NCBI RefSeq assembly: GCF_022385335.1 | Contig: NZ_CP092431.1 | Coordinates: 4,092,001-4,156,000, forward strand | DNA length: 64,000 nucleotides | Reading direction: 5' to 3' | DNA from: Streptomyces deccanensis | Lineage (GTDB): Bacteria; Actinomycetota; Actinomycetes; Streptomycetales; Streptomycetaceae | Shown: piece after piece, positions 52,366 through 60,310 of the stretch | Position numbering within the stretch: position 1 is the first letter of the stretch | Layout: every line of letters begins with the position of its first letter | Translations under genes and position numbers: made by a program | The notes under the pieces: model-generated | Seen by the model: the letters and a program-made list of their open reading frames with translations, nothing else | What the model was told of the DNA's origin: nothing | The model's database searches: none

Positions 52366-53493
52366 TCAGGCTCCGGAAGCGAGCGACAGGTAAACGGCGG
52401 CGAAATCGGTGATGGCGATCATCTCCGCGAGGGTCTCCAGGTCGCTGCCCTCCTCGGGCTCCAGCTCGCTGATCGCGGTGTCGTGGCCGAGGGCCAGCTC
52501 GCGGGCGGCCGGGACGGCGCTCAGGCCGCCGGTCGGGCGGTCGCGCAGGAGCACCACGCGCGCGTGGAGGGCGGGCGGGTCCTCGACGCGGTCGCGGAAG
52601 AAGTCGTCGGGGTCGGCGCTCGCGGCGAGCGGCCCTGACAGCAGTACCGCGTGCGAGGCGAGCGCCTCCGGCAGCTGGGCCACGACGGCCGGGCGCCCCG
52701 CGAGTTCGGCGAGCGCGGAGACGAAACGGCGCCCCACGGGGCCCGCGGCCTGGCCCTCGGTCCAGATCACCGGGAGGGCGTCGGCCAGCTCGGCGGCGAG
52801 CGTCTTGGCCGGATTGCTGTACGTGGCGATGGCGGGGCCGCAGCGCTCGGCGACGTGGTCGAGGCGGTCGGCGACCTTCTGCAGGGCGTCCGGCTCGGCG
52901 GCGACCAGGCCGGTGCGGGCCAGCAGCGCGAGCATCGGGGTGAGCAGCGCCCAGAGCACACCGGGGGCGGCGGCGCCGAGGGGCACCTCCTGCTCGTACG
53001 GTCCTGTCGCCATCGGTACGAAGAGCCCGTGGGCGCCTTCGACGGCCTCGGCGACCGGCGTGCGGGGCGGGGCCACGGCGACGACCGTGCAGCCACGCCG
53101 GTAGGCCTGGTCGACCAGGAGCGACAGGCCGGGTTCGGCGCCGTCGGCGGTGGCGATCAGGAGGAGGTCGACCGAGCCCGCCCAGCCCGGGAGCTCCCAG
53201 CGGAGGGCGCCCGGCGCGGGGGCCACGCCGGTGGGGTGGATACGGGTGAGGGGGCAACTGGATCCCGCCAGGGCGCCGAGCAGGTCGGCGACGCCCGCGG
53301 AGGCCATCCCGGGGCCCGCGATCAGGAGGGCGCGGGGGCGGCCGTCCGGTTTCAGGTCCGCGATGCCGGCCTCGGTGCCGAGGCGGATGGCCGTGCGGAC
53401 CCGGGCGCCTGCCTCGGCGGCGCCGCGGAGCAGGTCGCGGCGGTCCGCCTCCGACAAGGCGTCGGGGGTGTCTAGCAGCGATTCGTCGAGCAT
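52366..53493 (-). CDS. SIS-domain protein, phosphoglucose/phosphomannose isomerase-like
   Basis: From ATG 53493 (GGAGG upstream) the protein has 375 residues. Two SIS-type halves are visible: ALLIAGPGMASAGVADLLGAL near 70 and WTEGQAAGPVGRRFVSALAELAGRP near 255. It resembles bifunctional phosphoglucose/phosphomannose isomerases with the bacterial PGI C-terminal region, but the active-site residues look poorly conserved, so a regulatory or degenerate role is possible. In M. tuberculosis a related gene also sits between manA and manB, as I recall. Confidence 0.82.
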   Translation of the reverse strand: MLDESLLDTPDALSEADRRDLLRGAAEAGARVRTAIRLGTEAGIADLKPDGRPRALLIAGPGMASAGVADLLGALAGSSCPLTRIHPTGVAPAPGALRWELPGWAGSVDLLLIATADGAEPGLSLLVDQAYRRGCTVVAVAPPRTPVAEAVEGAHGLFVPMATGPYEQEVPLGAAAPGVLWALLTPMLALLARTGLVAAEPDALQKVADRLDHVAERCGPAIATYSNPAKTLAAELADALPVIWTEGQAAGPVGRRFVSALAELAGRPAVVAQLPEALASHAVLLSGPLAASADPDDFFRDRVEDPPALHARVVLLRDRPTGGLSAVPAARELALGHDTAISELEPEEGSDLETLAEMIAITDFAAVYLSLASGA

Positions 53494-53602
53494 GGGCGGC
53501 AGCCTCCGATCGCCGGGTGCCCTGATGCGCCTTTTCACCGGTTTTCCCGGCTTGTGCGGGGTTACGCCTCGCGCGGGAGCGTGATCGTGTGGGTCGCGCG
53601 GG

Positions 53603-53773
53603 TCACGCGGGGCGGCGGGCCTCGTCGACGAGGAGTACGGGGATGCCGTCCCGGATCGGGTAGGCGAGGCCGCAGGCCTGGCTCGTGCAGGTCAGCTCGG
53701 TGTCCTCCTCCGTGAGGGGGGCGTGGCACGCCGGGCAGGCGAGGATCTCCAGGAGGCCGGCTTCGAGCGGCAT
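53603..53773 (-). CDS. Trm112-family small zinc protein
   Basis: A 56-residue protein read from ATG 53773. [20 protein letters not shown] opens it, followed by [20 protein letters not shown], giving two CxxC-like zinc sites (the second is C-x4-C) and the typical Trm112 close. Eukaryotic Trm112 activates methyltransferases; bacterial homologues are mostly uncharacterised and are frequently next to nucleotide-sugar or lipid A genes. It lies between manB and the SIS-domain gene on the same strand. Confidence 0.88.
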   Translation of the reverse strand: MPLEAGLLEILACPACHAPLTEEDTELTCTSQACGLAYPIRDGIPVLLVDEARRPA

Positions 53774-53869
53774 GTCTCGGTCCCTTCGGGGGCGGGTTCG
53801 TGCGGTGCGGCCTGGTCAGAGTACCGCCGTGTGGGGGTTGGCGCCGGGGTTGGGGGACGGGGTGGTTCG

Positions 53870-54008
53870 CGCCCCCGCCGCCCCTACCCGTCCCATCCTC
53901 AAGGGGCTGCGCCCCTTCGACCCCCAAGCGTCCGTCCGGTGGGGGCTGGTCGCGCAGTTCCCCGCGCCCCTGGAAAAAGCGGGGCTGCGCCCCGGCTTTA
54001 TCCAGGGG
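53870..54008. repeat. Dispersed repeat, copy A (direct match to 58606-58744)
   Basis: About 139 bp aligns nearly base for base with the left part of 58606-58815: CGCCCCCGCCGCCCCTACCC, GGGGCTGCGCCCCTTCGACC and the GTCGCGCAGTTCCCCGCG core, then a CAGGGG/GGGGCTGCGCCCC hairpin. It lies between the Trm112-like gene and the manB stop and contains several hairpins that could terminate manB transcripts. Confidence 0.82.
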
Positions 54009-54009
54009 T

Positions 54010-55374
54010 TCACCCCCTGATGATCGCCAGGACTTCGTCCCTCACCTTTGCCATCGTCGTCTCGTCCCTCGCCTCCGCGTTCAGTCTCAGGAGGGGTTCC
54101 GTGTTGGAGGGGCGGACGTTGAACCACCAGTCGGGGGCGGAGACCGTCAGGCCGTCCAGGTCGTCGAGGGTGATGTGCTCGCGGCTCTCGTAGGCGGAGC
54201 GGATCGCGGCCAGGCGGCCCGGCTGGTCGGCGACCGTGGAGTTGATCTCGCCGGAGCCGGCGTAGCGGTCGTACTGGGCGAGGAGGCCGGAGAGGGGGCC
54301 GTCCTGACCGCCGAGGGCGGCCAGGACGTGGAGGGCGGCCAGCATGCCCGTGTCGGCGTTCCAGAAGTCCGCGAAGTAGTAGTGGGCGGAGTGCTCGCCG
54401 CCGAAGATGGCACCGGATCTCGCCATCTCGGCCTTGATGAAGGAGTGGCCGACCCGGGTGCGCACGGGTGTGCCGCCGTTCTCGCGCACCACCTCCGGGA
54501 CGGACCAGGAGGTGATCAGGTTGTGGATGACCGTGCCCTTGCCGCCGTTCTTGGCGAGTTCGCGGGCGGCGACCAGGGCGGTGATCGCGGACGGCGAGAC
54601 GGCGTCGCCCCGCTCGTCGACCACGAAGCAGCGGTCGGCGTCGCCGTCGAAGGCGATGCCGAGGTCGGCGCCCTCCGCGCGGACGCGCTTCTGGAGGTCG
54701 ACGATGTTCGCCGGGTCGAGGGGGTTGGCCTCGTGGTTCGGGAACGTGCCGTCCAGCTCGAAGTACATCGGGACCAGGTCCAGCGGCAGGCCCGCGAAGA
54801 CCGTGGGGACGGTGTGGCCGCCCATGCCGTTGCCCGCGTCGACCACGACTTTGAGGGGGCGGACGGAGGTCAGGTCGACGAGGGACCGCAGGTGGGCCGC
54901 GTAGTCCTCCAGCGTGTCGCGCCGGGTGATCGTTCCCGGGGTGGCGGCCGGCTCCGGCGCGCCCGTCTCGCTCCAGCCCTCGACCAGCTCGCGGATCTCG
55001 GCGAGGCCGGTGTCCTGGCCGACGGGGGCGGCGCCGGCGCGGCACATCTTGATGCCGTTGTACTGGGCGGGGTTGTGGGAGGCGGTGAACATCGCGCCGG
55101 GCAGGTTCAGCGCGCCGGACGCGTAGTACAGCTGGTCCGTGGAGCAGAGGCCGATCTCGGTGACGTCCACACCGCGCGCCGCCGCCCCGCGTGCGAAGGC
55201 ACGGGACAGGCCGGGCGAGGAAGGCCGCATGTCGTGGCCGATCACGACGGCGTCGGCGCCGGTCACCTGGGCGAAGGCGGCCCCGAAGAGCTCGGCGAGG
55301 GGCTCGTCCCACTGGTCGGGGACCACCCCGCGTACGTCGTACGCCTTCACGATCGTCGACAGATCAGCCGCCAT
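54010..55374 (-). CDS. manB: Phosphomannomutase/phosphoglucomutase
   Basis: A 454-residue alpha-D-phosphohexomutase that converts mannose 6-phosphate to mannose 1-phosphate for GDP-mannose. All four domains show their motifs: phosphoserine loop TASHNPAQYNG near 98, Mg loop DGDADR near 244, sugar loop GGEHSAHYYF near 325 and phosphate loop RPSNTEPLLRL near 422. ATG at 55374 has GGAGG 8-9 nt upstream; the GTG two codons earlier is too close to it. Confidence 0.94.
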   Translation of the reverse strand: MAADLSTIVKAYDVRGVVPDQWDEPLAELFGAAFAQVTGADAVVIGHDMRPSSPGLSRAFARGAAARGVDVTEIGLCSTDQLYYASGALNLPGAMFTASHNPAQYNGIKMCRAGAAPVGQDTGLAEIRELVEGWSETGAPEPAATPGTITRRDTLEDYAAHLRSLVDLTSVRPLKVVVDAGNGMGGHTVPTVFAGLPLDLVPMYFELDGTFPNHEANPLDPANIVDLQKRVRAEGADLGIAFDGDADRCFVVDERGDAVSPSAITALVAARELAKNGGKGTVIHNLITSWSVPEVVRENGGTPVRTRVGHSFIKAEMARSGAIFGGEHSAHYYFADFWNADTGMLAALHVLAALGGQDGPLSGLLAQYDRYAGSGEINSTVADQPGRLAAIRSAYESREHITLDDLDGLTVSAPDWWFNVRPSNTEPLLRLNAEARDETTMAKVRDEVLAIIRG

Positions 55375-55490
55375 GGCCACACCCTCCTGAAGTCCCCACC
55401 GGATCGCCCCAAACTACCCGGACGGGCCGACAGCCGAGGGCCGGACCTCCGGGTGACGGCCGAGGGCGGCTCGGGTCCGGCGGAAGGGCC

Positions 55491-57107
55491 TCAGGGAAGC
55501 ATCCATTCCAGTACGGGCGTGCTCTGCCCCACCACGATCAGGCACATCACCAGCAGCAGTCCCAGGCTCCACGGCAGCACCTTGCGCAGCAGGTCGCCCT
55601 CGCGCCCGGCGAGGCCGACGGCGGCGCAGGCGATGGTCAGGTTCTGCGGGGAGATCATCTTGCCGAGGACGCCGCCGGAGCTGTTGGCGGCGGCGAGCAG
55701 TTCCGGCGACAGGCCCGACTCGCGGGCCGCGCTCACCTGGAGGGCGCCGAAGAGGGCGTTGGCCGAGGTGTCCGAGCCGGAGACCGCGACGCCGAACCAG
55801 CCGAGCACGGGCGAGAGGAAGGCGAGTCCCGCGCCGGCCGCCGCCACGAAGTGGCCGATGGTGGCGGCCTGTCCGGAGAGGTTCATGACATAGGCGAGGG
55901 CGAGCACGGACGTCACGGTGAGAATCGCGAACCGCAGTTCGTGGACCGTCGCCGCCCACTCCCTGACCGCCACGCGCGCGTGCACCCCCAGCACCACGGC
56001 CGTGCACACACCGGCGAGCAGCACCAGCGTGCCGCCGGTGGAGACGATCGGCCAGGTGAAGACGTTGCCGCCCACGGGGTCGCCGTCAGGGCCCGCGACG
56101 TCGAGGAAGGGCCAGTCGTACGTCCGCGTCGCCCCGGCCAGCCAGTCCTTCACCACAGGGATCTGGGCGACGGAGAAGACCGCGACGATCAGCGCGTACG
56201 GGGCGTAGGCGCGCAGTACTTCGCGCGGCGGGTCCTGCTCGTCGAGGTCGTCGCTGCGTACGCCGGTCAGGACGGCGGCGCGTACGGGTTCGGCGGCGGG
56301 CCGGCGGGCGTGCGGTACGGCGACGAGGGCGCCCGCACCCAGCAAGGCGGCGCCGATGTCGGCGAGTTGCGCGGAGACGTAGTTGGAGGCCACGAACTGG
56401 CCGACGGCGAAGGCGAATCCGCACGCGAGGGCGGGTACCCAGGTCTCCCGCAGCCCGCGTCGCCCGTCGACGAGCCAGACCAGTAGCAGGGGCACCACGA
56501 GGGCGAGCAGCGGTGTCTGGCGGCCGACCACGGACGCGACGGTGTCCAGGGGCAGTTCGGTGACCTGGGCGAGGGTGACGACCGGGGTGCCCATCGCGCC
56601 GAAGGCGACGGGGGCGGTGTTGGCGACCAGGGCGACGACGGCGGCCTTCACGGGTTCGAAGCCGAGCGCGACGAGCATGACGGAGCAGATCGCGACCGGC
56701 GCGCCGAAGCCGGCGAGGGCTTCCAGGAGCGCGCCGAAGCAGAACGCGACGACGAGCGCCTGGATGCGCGGATCGTCGGAGAGCCGTCCGAAGGAGCGGC
56801 GCAGGATGTCGAAGTGCCGGGTGCGGACGGTCATCCGGTACACCCACAGGGCGTTGACGACGATCCACATGATCGGGAAGAGACCGAAGGCGGCCCCCTG
56901 GGCGGCGCTGGAGAGCGTCTGGCCGAGGGGCATGCGGAAGGCGAGCCAGGCGACCAGAACGGCCACCAGAAGGCCGATCAGGCCTGCCAGATGGGCTTTC
57001 AGTCGCACGCCGCCGAGCAGCACCAGGACGGTGACGAGGGGCAGGGTCGCGACGAGGGCGGACAGGCCGAGTGAACCGGCCACGGGTTCCAGTTGCTGGA
57101 CGTACAC
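55491..57107 (-). CDS. L-lactate permease, LctP family
   Basis: A 538-residue transporter with about 12-14 membrane helices of the LctP/LldP family that take up lactate or glycolate with protons. Typical segments are FGAPVAICSVMLVALGFEP, NTAPVAFGAMGTPVVTLAQVT and SGGVLGKMISPQNL. The GTG at 57107 follows GGGAGG with 5-nt spacing; a longer frame starting at 57149 lacks a ribosome site and would add a hydrophilic, Arg-rich lead. It lies upstream of manB on the same strand. No lactate dehydrogenase gene is adjacent. Confidence 0.9.
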   Translation of the reverse strand: MYVQQLEPVAGSLGLSALVATLPLVTVLVLLGGVRLKAHLAGLIGLLVAVLVAWLAFRMPLGQTLSSAAQGAAFGLFPIMWIVVNALWVYRMTVRTRHFDILRRSFGRLSDDPRIQALVVAFCFGALLEALAGFGAPVAICSVMLVALGFEPVKAAVVALVANTAPVAFGAMGTPVVTLAQVTELPLDTVASVVGRQTPLLALVVPLLLVWLVDGRRGLRETWVPALACGFAFAVGQFVASNYVSAQLADIGAALLGAGALVAVPHARRPAAEPVRAAVLTGVRSDDLDEQDPPREVLRAYAPYALIVAVFSVAQIPVVKDWLAGATRTYDWPFLDVAGPDGDPVGGNVFTWPIVSTGGTLVLLAGVCTAVVLGVHARVAVREWAATVHELRFAILTVTSVLALAYVMNLSGQAATIGHFVAAAGAGLAFLSPVLGWFGVAVSGSDTSANALFGALQVSAARESGLSPELLAAANSSGGVLGKMISPQNLTIACAAVGLAGREGDLLRKVLPWSLGLLLVMCLIVVGQSTPVLEWMLP

Positions 57108-57165
57108 GGGAGCCTCCCGGGATTCCGCGATGCGGAAGCGGCTTCTCACGGCACGGGCACCCGGA

Positions 57166-57195
57166 ATGATCGCGTCCGCGCCGACACGACGTCAA
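57166..57195 (-). promoter_or_regulatory. Candidate promoter of the lactate permease gene
   Basis: On the minus strand TTGACG (57195-57190), an 18-bp spacer and GATCAT (57171-57166) lie about 60 bp upstream of the permease GTG. The -35 is good, the -10 fair. Confidence 0.45.
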
Positions 57196-57352
57196 CAGGC
57201 GTGCGCCACCGAGCGGAACAGCACGAACGGAAAGAGCCACGACGGGAGCGGGACGGGGTTCGGCGAGTGTGCCGCCCGGAACGGCAGCGGGTACGGCTAC
57301 GGGGTAGGGCGAGTGCGGCTGCCGGACGGCCGTAACGGCCCCAGGCAGGACG

Positions 57353-57778
57353 TCAGTTGTCGGGTGAGCGCAGGACCCGGAGATGGCCGCGGCGGGCGAC
57401 CTCCATCGGGTCGGCCGCGCGTGCGCCGCCGCCACCGGCTTCGGCCGCGCGCTGCTGCGGGCGGGCCGCCTCGCGAACGGCGTTGGCGAGGGCCTCCAGG
57501 TCGTCGCCGCTGGGGCGCGCGGGGGCCGAGGCGTCCAGCAGCCGTACGACCTCCCAGCCGCGCGGCGCGGTGAGGCGCTCGGAGTGCTCGGCGCACAGGT
57601 CGTAGCAGTGGGGTTCGGCGTAGGTCGCGAGGGGGCCGAGGACCGCGGTCGAGTCGGCGTAGACGTACGTCAGCGTCGCGACGGCGGGGCGGCCGCAAGC
57701 GGTGCGCGAACAGCGACGTACAGGGCTCACGACGTTGGACGGTACCGCACTCTTGAGCGGGCCGCGACGACTCTGCAC
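57353..57778 (-). CDS. DUF3499 domain protein, putative zinc-binding
   Basis: A 141-residue protein, VQSRRGPLKSAVPSNVVSPV at the start. The conserved core has Cys in RRCSRTACGRPA and in EPHCYDLCAEHSERL, a likely four-ligand zinc knuckle. The rest is Ala/Gly/Arg-rich. GTG at 57778 has GGGGGAG 7 nt upstream and is preferred over GTG 57730, which has no site. The family is actinobacterial and of unknown function; in mycobacteria the homologue lies next to manB and a metallopeptidase-like gene, as here. Confidence 0.85.
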   Translation of the reverse strand: MQSRRGPLKSAVPSNVVSPVRRCSRTACGRPAVATLTYVYADSTAVLGPLATYAEPHCYDLCAEHSERLTAPRGWEVVRLLDASAPARPSGDDLEALANAVREAARPQQRAAEAGGGGARAADPMEVARRGHLRVLRSPDN

Positions 57779-58124
57779 CAGGTCACTCCCCCGTGTCGTG
57801 CTGTGAAACGCCCCACACGCCCCTGGGAACCCACTGCGTTGACCTGCGAGTAACCCCGCGTCCGGAATGCCGAACGGCGCCAAGTCCGGTCAATTATCGG
57901 TGTAAACCCTGCCAATTGGCGTGAGTTCGCCGGTCTCGTGGAGATACGGAAACGAGCCCAACCTTGGCTGGAATGGTCATCCCGCGACAGATCGTGGGGC
58001 TCGCCGGGGCACCGTCGTGCGGCGAGCCGGTTGGACGTGCCAGGTCAGCGGTGTCGGGTTCGGCGGGATGGCCGGGGTGTGGAGCCGGGCGGGCGGACCT
58101 CGCGGGGACTACGCTTCACAGGTG
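57779..58124. other. Divergent intergenic region, DUF3499 / metallopeptidase-like gene
   Basis: No gene is visible in these 346 bases. A perfect 10-bp palindrome GCCAATTGGC (57911-57920) sits in a locally AT-richer patch about 140 bp upstream of the DUF3499 start, beside TTGACC on the minus strand, and could be part of a promoter or operator. Confidence 0.4.
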
Positions 58125-58580
58125 ATGGACGACCTCGTACCGCCCCGCGCCGCCTCCGCACCCGGGCCCCGCCGCCGAGATCGGCACGGCAGGGGGATGC
58201 GCGGGCCCATCGCGCCGCCGCAGGTGCCGCTCGCGGCGAGTCGCGCGGATGCGTTCGCGGATCTCGTGCAGGACTCGGTGGAGCGGCTGGAGCGGCGGTG
58301 GCCGCAGCTGGCGGACATCGACTTCCTCGTGCTGGAGGTGCCTCGGCTGGACGGGCCGTCGGACGGGGCGTGGAACGACGAGGCGGTGCCGCTCGGGGGG
58401 ATCGTGGTGGCGCGGGAGGGGCGGCCGGCTCGGGTGGTGGTGTATCGGCGGCCGGTGGAGATCCGTACCAAGGGGCGGGAGGAGCGGGCCGCGCTGGTGC
58501 ATGAGGTCGTGGTGGAGCAGGTGGCCGAGCTGTTGGGGCTGAATCCGGAGACTGTGGATCCTCGATACGGGGAGGACTGA
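58125..58580 (+). CDS. Metallopeptidase-family (zincin-like) protein with degenerate HExxH
   Basis: A 151-residue protein of the small zincin-like family next to DUF3499 and whiB genes in actinobacteria. The core is FADLVQDSVERLERRWPQLADIDFLVLEVP, then PARVVVYRRPVEIRTKGREE. The helix that normally holds HExxH reads VHEVVVEQVAELLGL, so the second His is replaced and a peptidase activity is doubtful. The C-terminus PRYGED is typical. ATG at 58125; a GTG directly before it is also possible. Confidence 0.82.
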   Translation: MDDLVPPRAASAPGPRRRDRHGRGMRGPIAPPQVPLAASRADAFADLVQDSVERLERRWPQLADIDFLVLEVPRLDGPSDGAWNDEAVPLGGIVVAREGRPARVVVYRRPVEIRTKGREERAALVHEVVVEQVAELLGLNPETVDPRYGED

Positions 58581-58605
58581 CGGGGCTGGTGGCCCGGGAG
58601 GGTTT

Positions 58606-58815
58606 CGCCCCCGCCGCCCCTACCCGTCCCATCCCCAGGGGCTGCGCCCCTTCGACCCCCAAACGTCCCTCCGGTGGGGGCTGGTCGCGCAGTTCCCCGC
58701 GCCCCTGAAAAGCAGGGGCTGCGCCCCGTGCTTTTCAGGCCCGAAAGGGCCGTAGGCCCTTAAGGGGCGCGGGGAACTGCGCGAGAAGCCCCATCCACCC
58801 GCACCCGACAACGCA
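58606..58815. repeat. Dispersed repeat, copy B, with a long inverted arm
   Basis: The left 139 bp match copy A (53870-54008). The core GGGGCTGGTCGCGCAGTTCC near 58678 is then repeated in reverse at about 58761-58792, followed by CACCCGCACCCGACAACGCACC, which matches the 8413-8602 element. It fills the gap between convergent genes and may terminate both. Confidence 0.82.
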
Positions 58816-58819
58816 CCAC

Positions 58820-60310
58820 CTAACGCTGCATGATCGACAGGTCCTGGCGCGCCTTCGGGACGGCCACCATTCCTCGGTCGTCCGGGAGGGTTTGGATGGT
58901 GAAGGCGGGGATGTCGTCCAGTTTGGATTCGAGGGTGCGGGAGGCGTAGACCGGGGCGCCGGATGTGGACTCGACGGTGAGGGCGTAGGTGCCCTTGAGG
59001 CTGCTCGGGGCGGGCATGTCGACGTTCTGGGTGGTGCCGGCCTTGATCTTGAACGTCTTCGTCGTGGCCTCGCCGCCCCCGCTGCCGGCGGACGCGGTGA
59101 CCTTGACCTCGGCCGCGCCGGTGGGCGCGGTGAGGGCCAGGGTCGTGCCCTTGGCGCGGTTGTCGGCGACCGTGGCGCGCGCGCCGACCGGGCGGGTCGC
59201 CGGGATGAAGGCCGTCTCCTGGCCGGCGCCCTTGCCTCGGACGACGCGGAGGCCGGCCACCACCGGGACCGACCGGCCGGTGGGGGTGAGGATGAGGGAG
59301 CCGGGCTCGCCGCGTGTGATGTCGCCCAGGTCGGCGGTGGCGGTCATGCCGCCCTTGACGTGCAGCGTCTCGTTGCCGGCCGGGGTGATCGACCCGTTGG
59401 GCGAAGCGAGGCGGAGCTTCAGGTCGGCGTCGGTCTCGCCGGGGGCGTAGGCGACGAGCGTGACGGAGGTGGCGTCCTTCGGGATGCCGGGGAGGACCAG
59501 GGTGCCCGCCGGGTCGGCCGCGGCGGACAGCCAGTCGCCGCCCTGCTTGTCGTCGAGGGCCTGGACCGCGGCCGCGACCCGGCCGCTGCGGACGTTGACG
59601 TGGACGGTGAGGTCCGCCTCCTTCGCCGTGGCGAGCGTCGACAGCAGGACCGGCTCGCCGGCACGGGGCTGGACCGTGATGCCGTCGCCCACCGTCGACT
59701 TCAGGGCGCCGTCCTTGCCGAAGAGTTCGATGTCGACGACGGCCGCCGAGTCGTCCGGGTTGACGAGGTGGACGTAGTCGGTGCGGCCGGCGGCCGTGCT
59801 CGCGCCCGGGAACCAGAACTCCGTGTCGGGGGCGGCGCAGTTGACGCCGAGCAGACCTCGGCCGGTGCCGGCGGCGACCTCGGTGGTCTCCTGGACCGTC
59901 CAGCCGGGCGCGAACTTCCCCTCGGCCGTGCCGATCAGCGCGGGCGAGTCACCGCCGTCGGTGCTGTCGGCGACGGGCTTGCCGGGCTCCTTGATCTCGA
60001 TGACCGGCTTGGCGGCCTTGCCCTTGCCGCCTTCGTCACCCTTGCCGCCCCCGCCCGCCGCGACAAGTTCGGCGCCGCCTTTCCCGTCGGTGCCCTCGGT
60101 GGCGGGGGTGAAGGCGGTGTACGCCGTCTCCGCGAGGTCCGAGGTGCTCGGCTGGGGGCAGAGCAGACTCGTGCGCTGCACGGGCAGTTGGGCGGCCGCC
60201 TTCGCCGTGGTCTCGCCGCCGGAGGCGTCGGGCGCGGAGAGCGTGGCGAAGCCGGTGACGGCGGCGAGGGCGGTCGCGCCGGCGATCAGGGACAGGGTCT
60301 GGCGGTTCAC
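58820..60310 (-). CDS. DUF5719 family exported protein
   Basis: A 496-residue protein with an N-terminal signal-anchor (LSLIAGATALAAVTGFATL) and an extracytoplasmic beta-rich region of repeated immunoglobulin-like strands (VDIELFGKDGALKS, VTLVAYAPGETDADLKL, VKVTASAGSGGGEAT). Its ATG overlaps the stop of the giant glycosyltransferase gene by 4 bp, so the two are coupled and probably work together at the cell surface. Function unknown. Confidence 0.85.
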   Translation of the reverse strand: MNRQTLSLIAGATALAAVTGFATLSAPDASGGETTAKAAAQLPVQRTSLLCPQPSTSDLAETAYTAFTPATEGTDGKGGAELVAAGGGGKGDEGGKGKAAKPVIEIKEPGKPVADSTDGGDSPALIGTAEGKFAPGWTVQETTEVAAGTGRGLLGVNCAAPDTEFWFPGASTAAGRTDYVHLVNPDDSAAVVDIELFGKDGALKSTVGDGITVQPRAGEPVLLSTLATAKEADLTVHVNVRSGRVAAAVQALDDKQGGDWLSAAADPAGTLVLPGIPKDATSVTLVAYAPGETDADLKLRLASPNGSITPAGNETLHVKGGMTATADLGDITRGEPGSLILTPTGRSVPVVAGLRVVRGKGAGQETAFIPATRPVGARATVADNRAKGTTLALTAPTGAAEVKVTASAGSGGGEATTKTFKIKAGTTQNVDMPAPSSLKGTYALTVESTSGAPVYASRTLESKLDDIPAFTIQTLPDDRGMVAVPKARQDLSIMQR

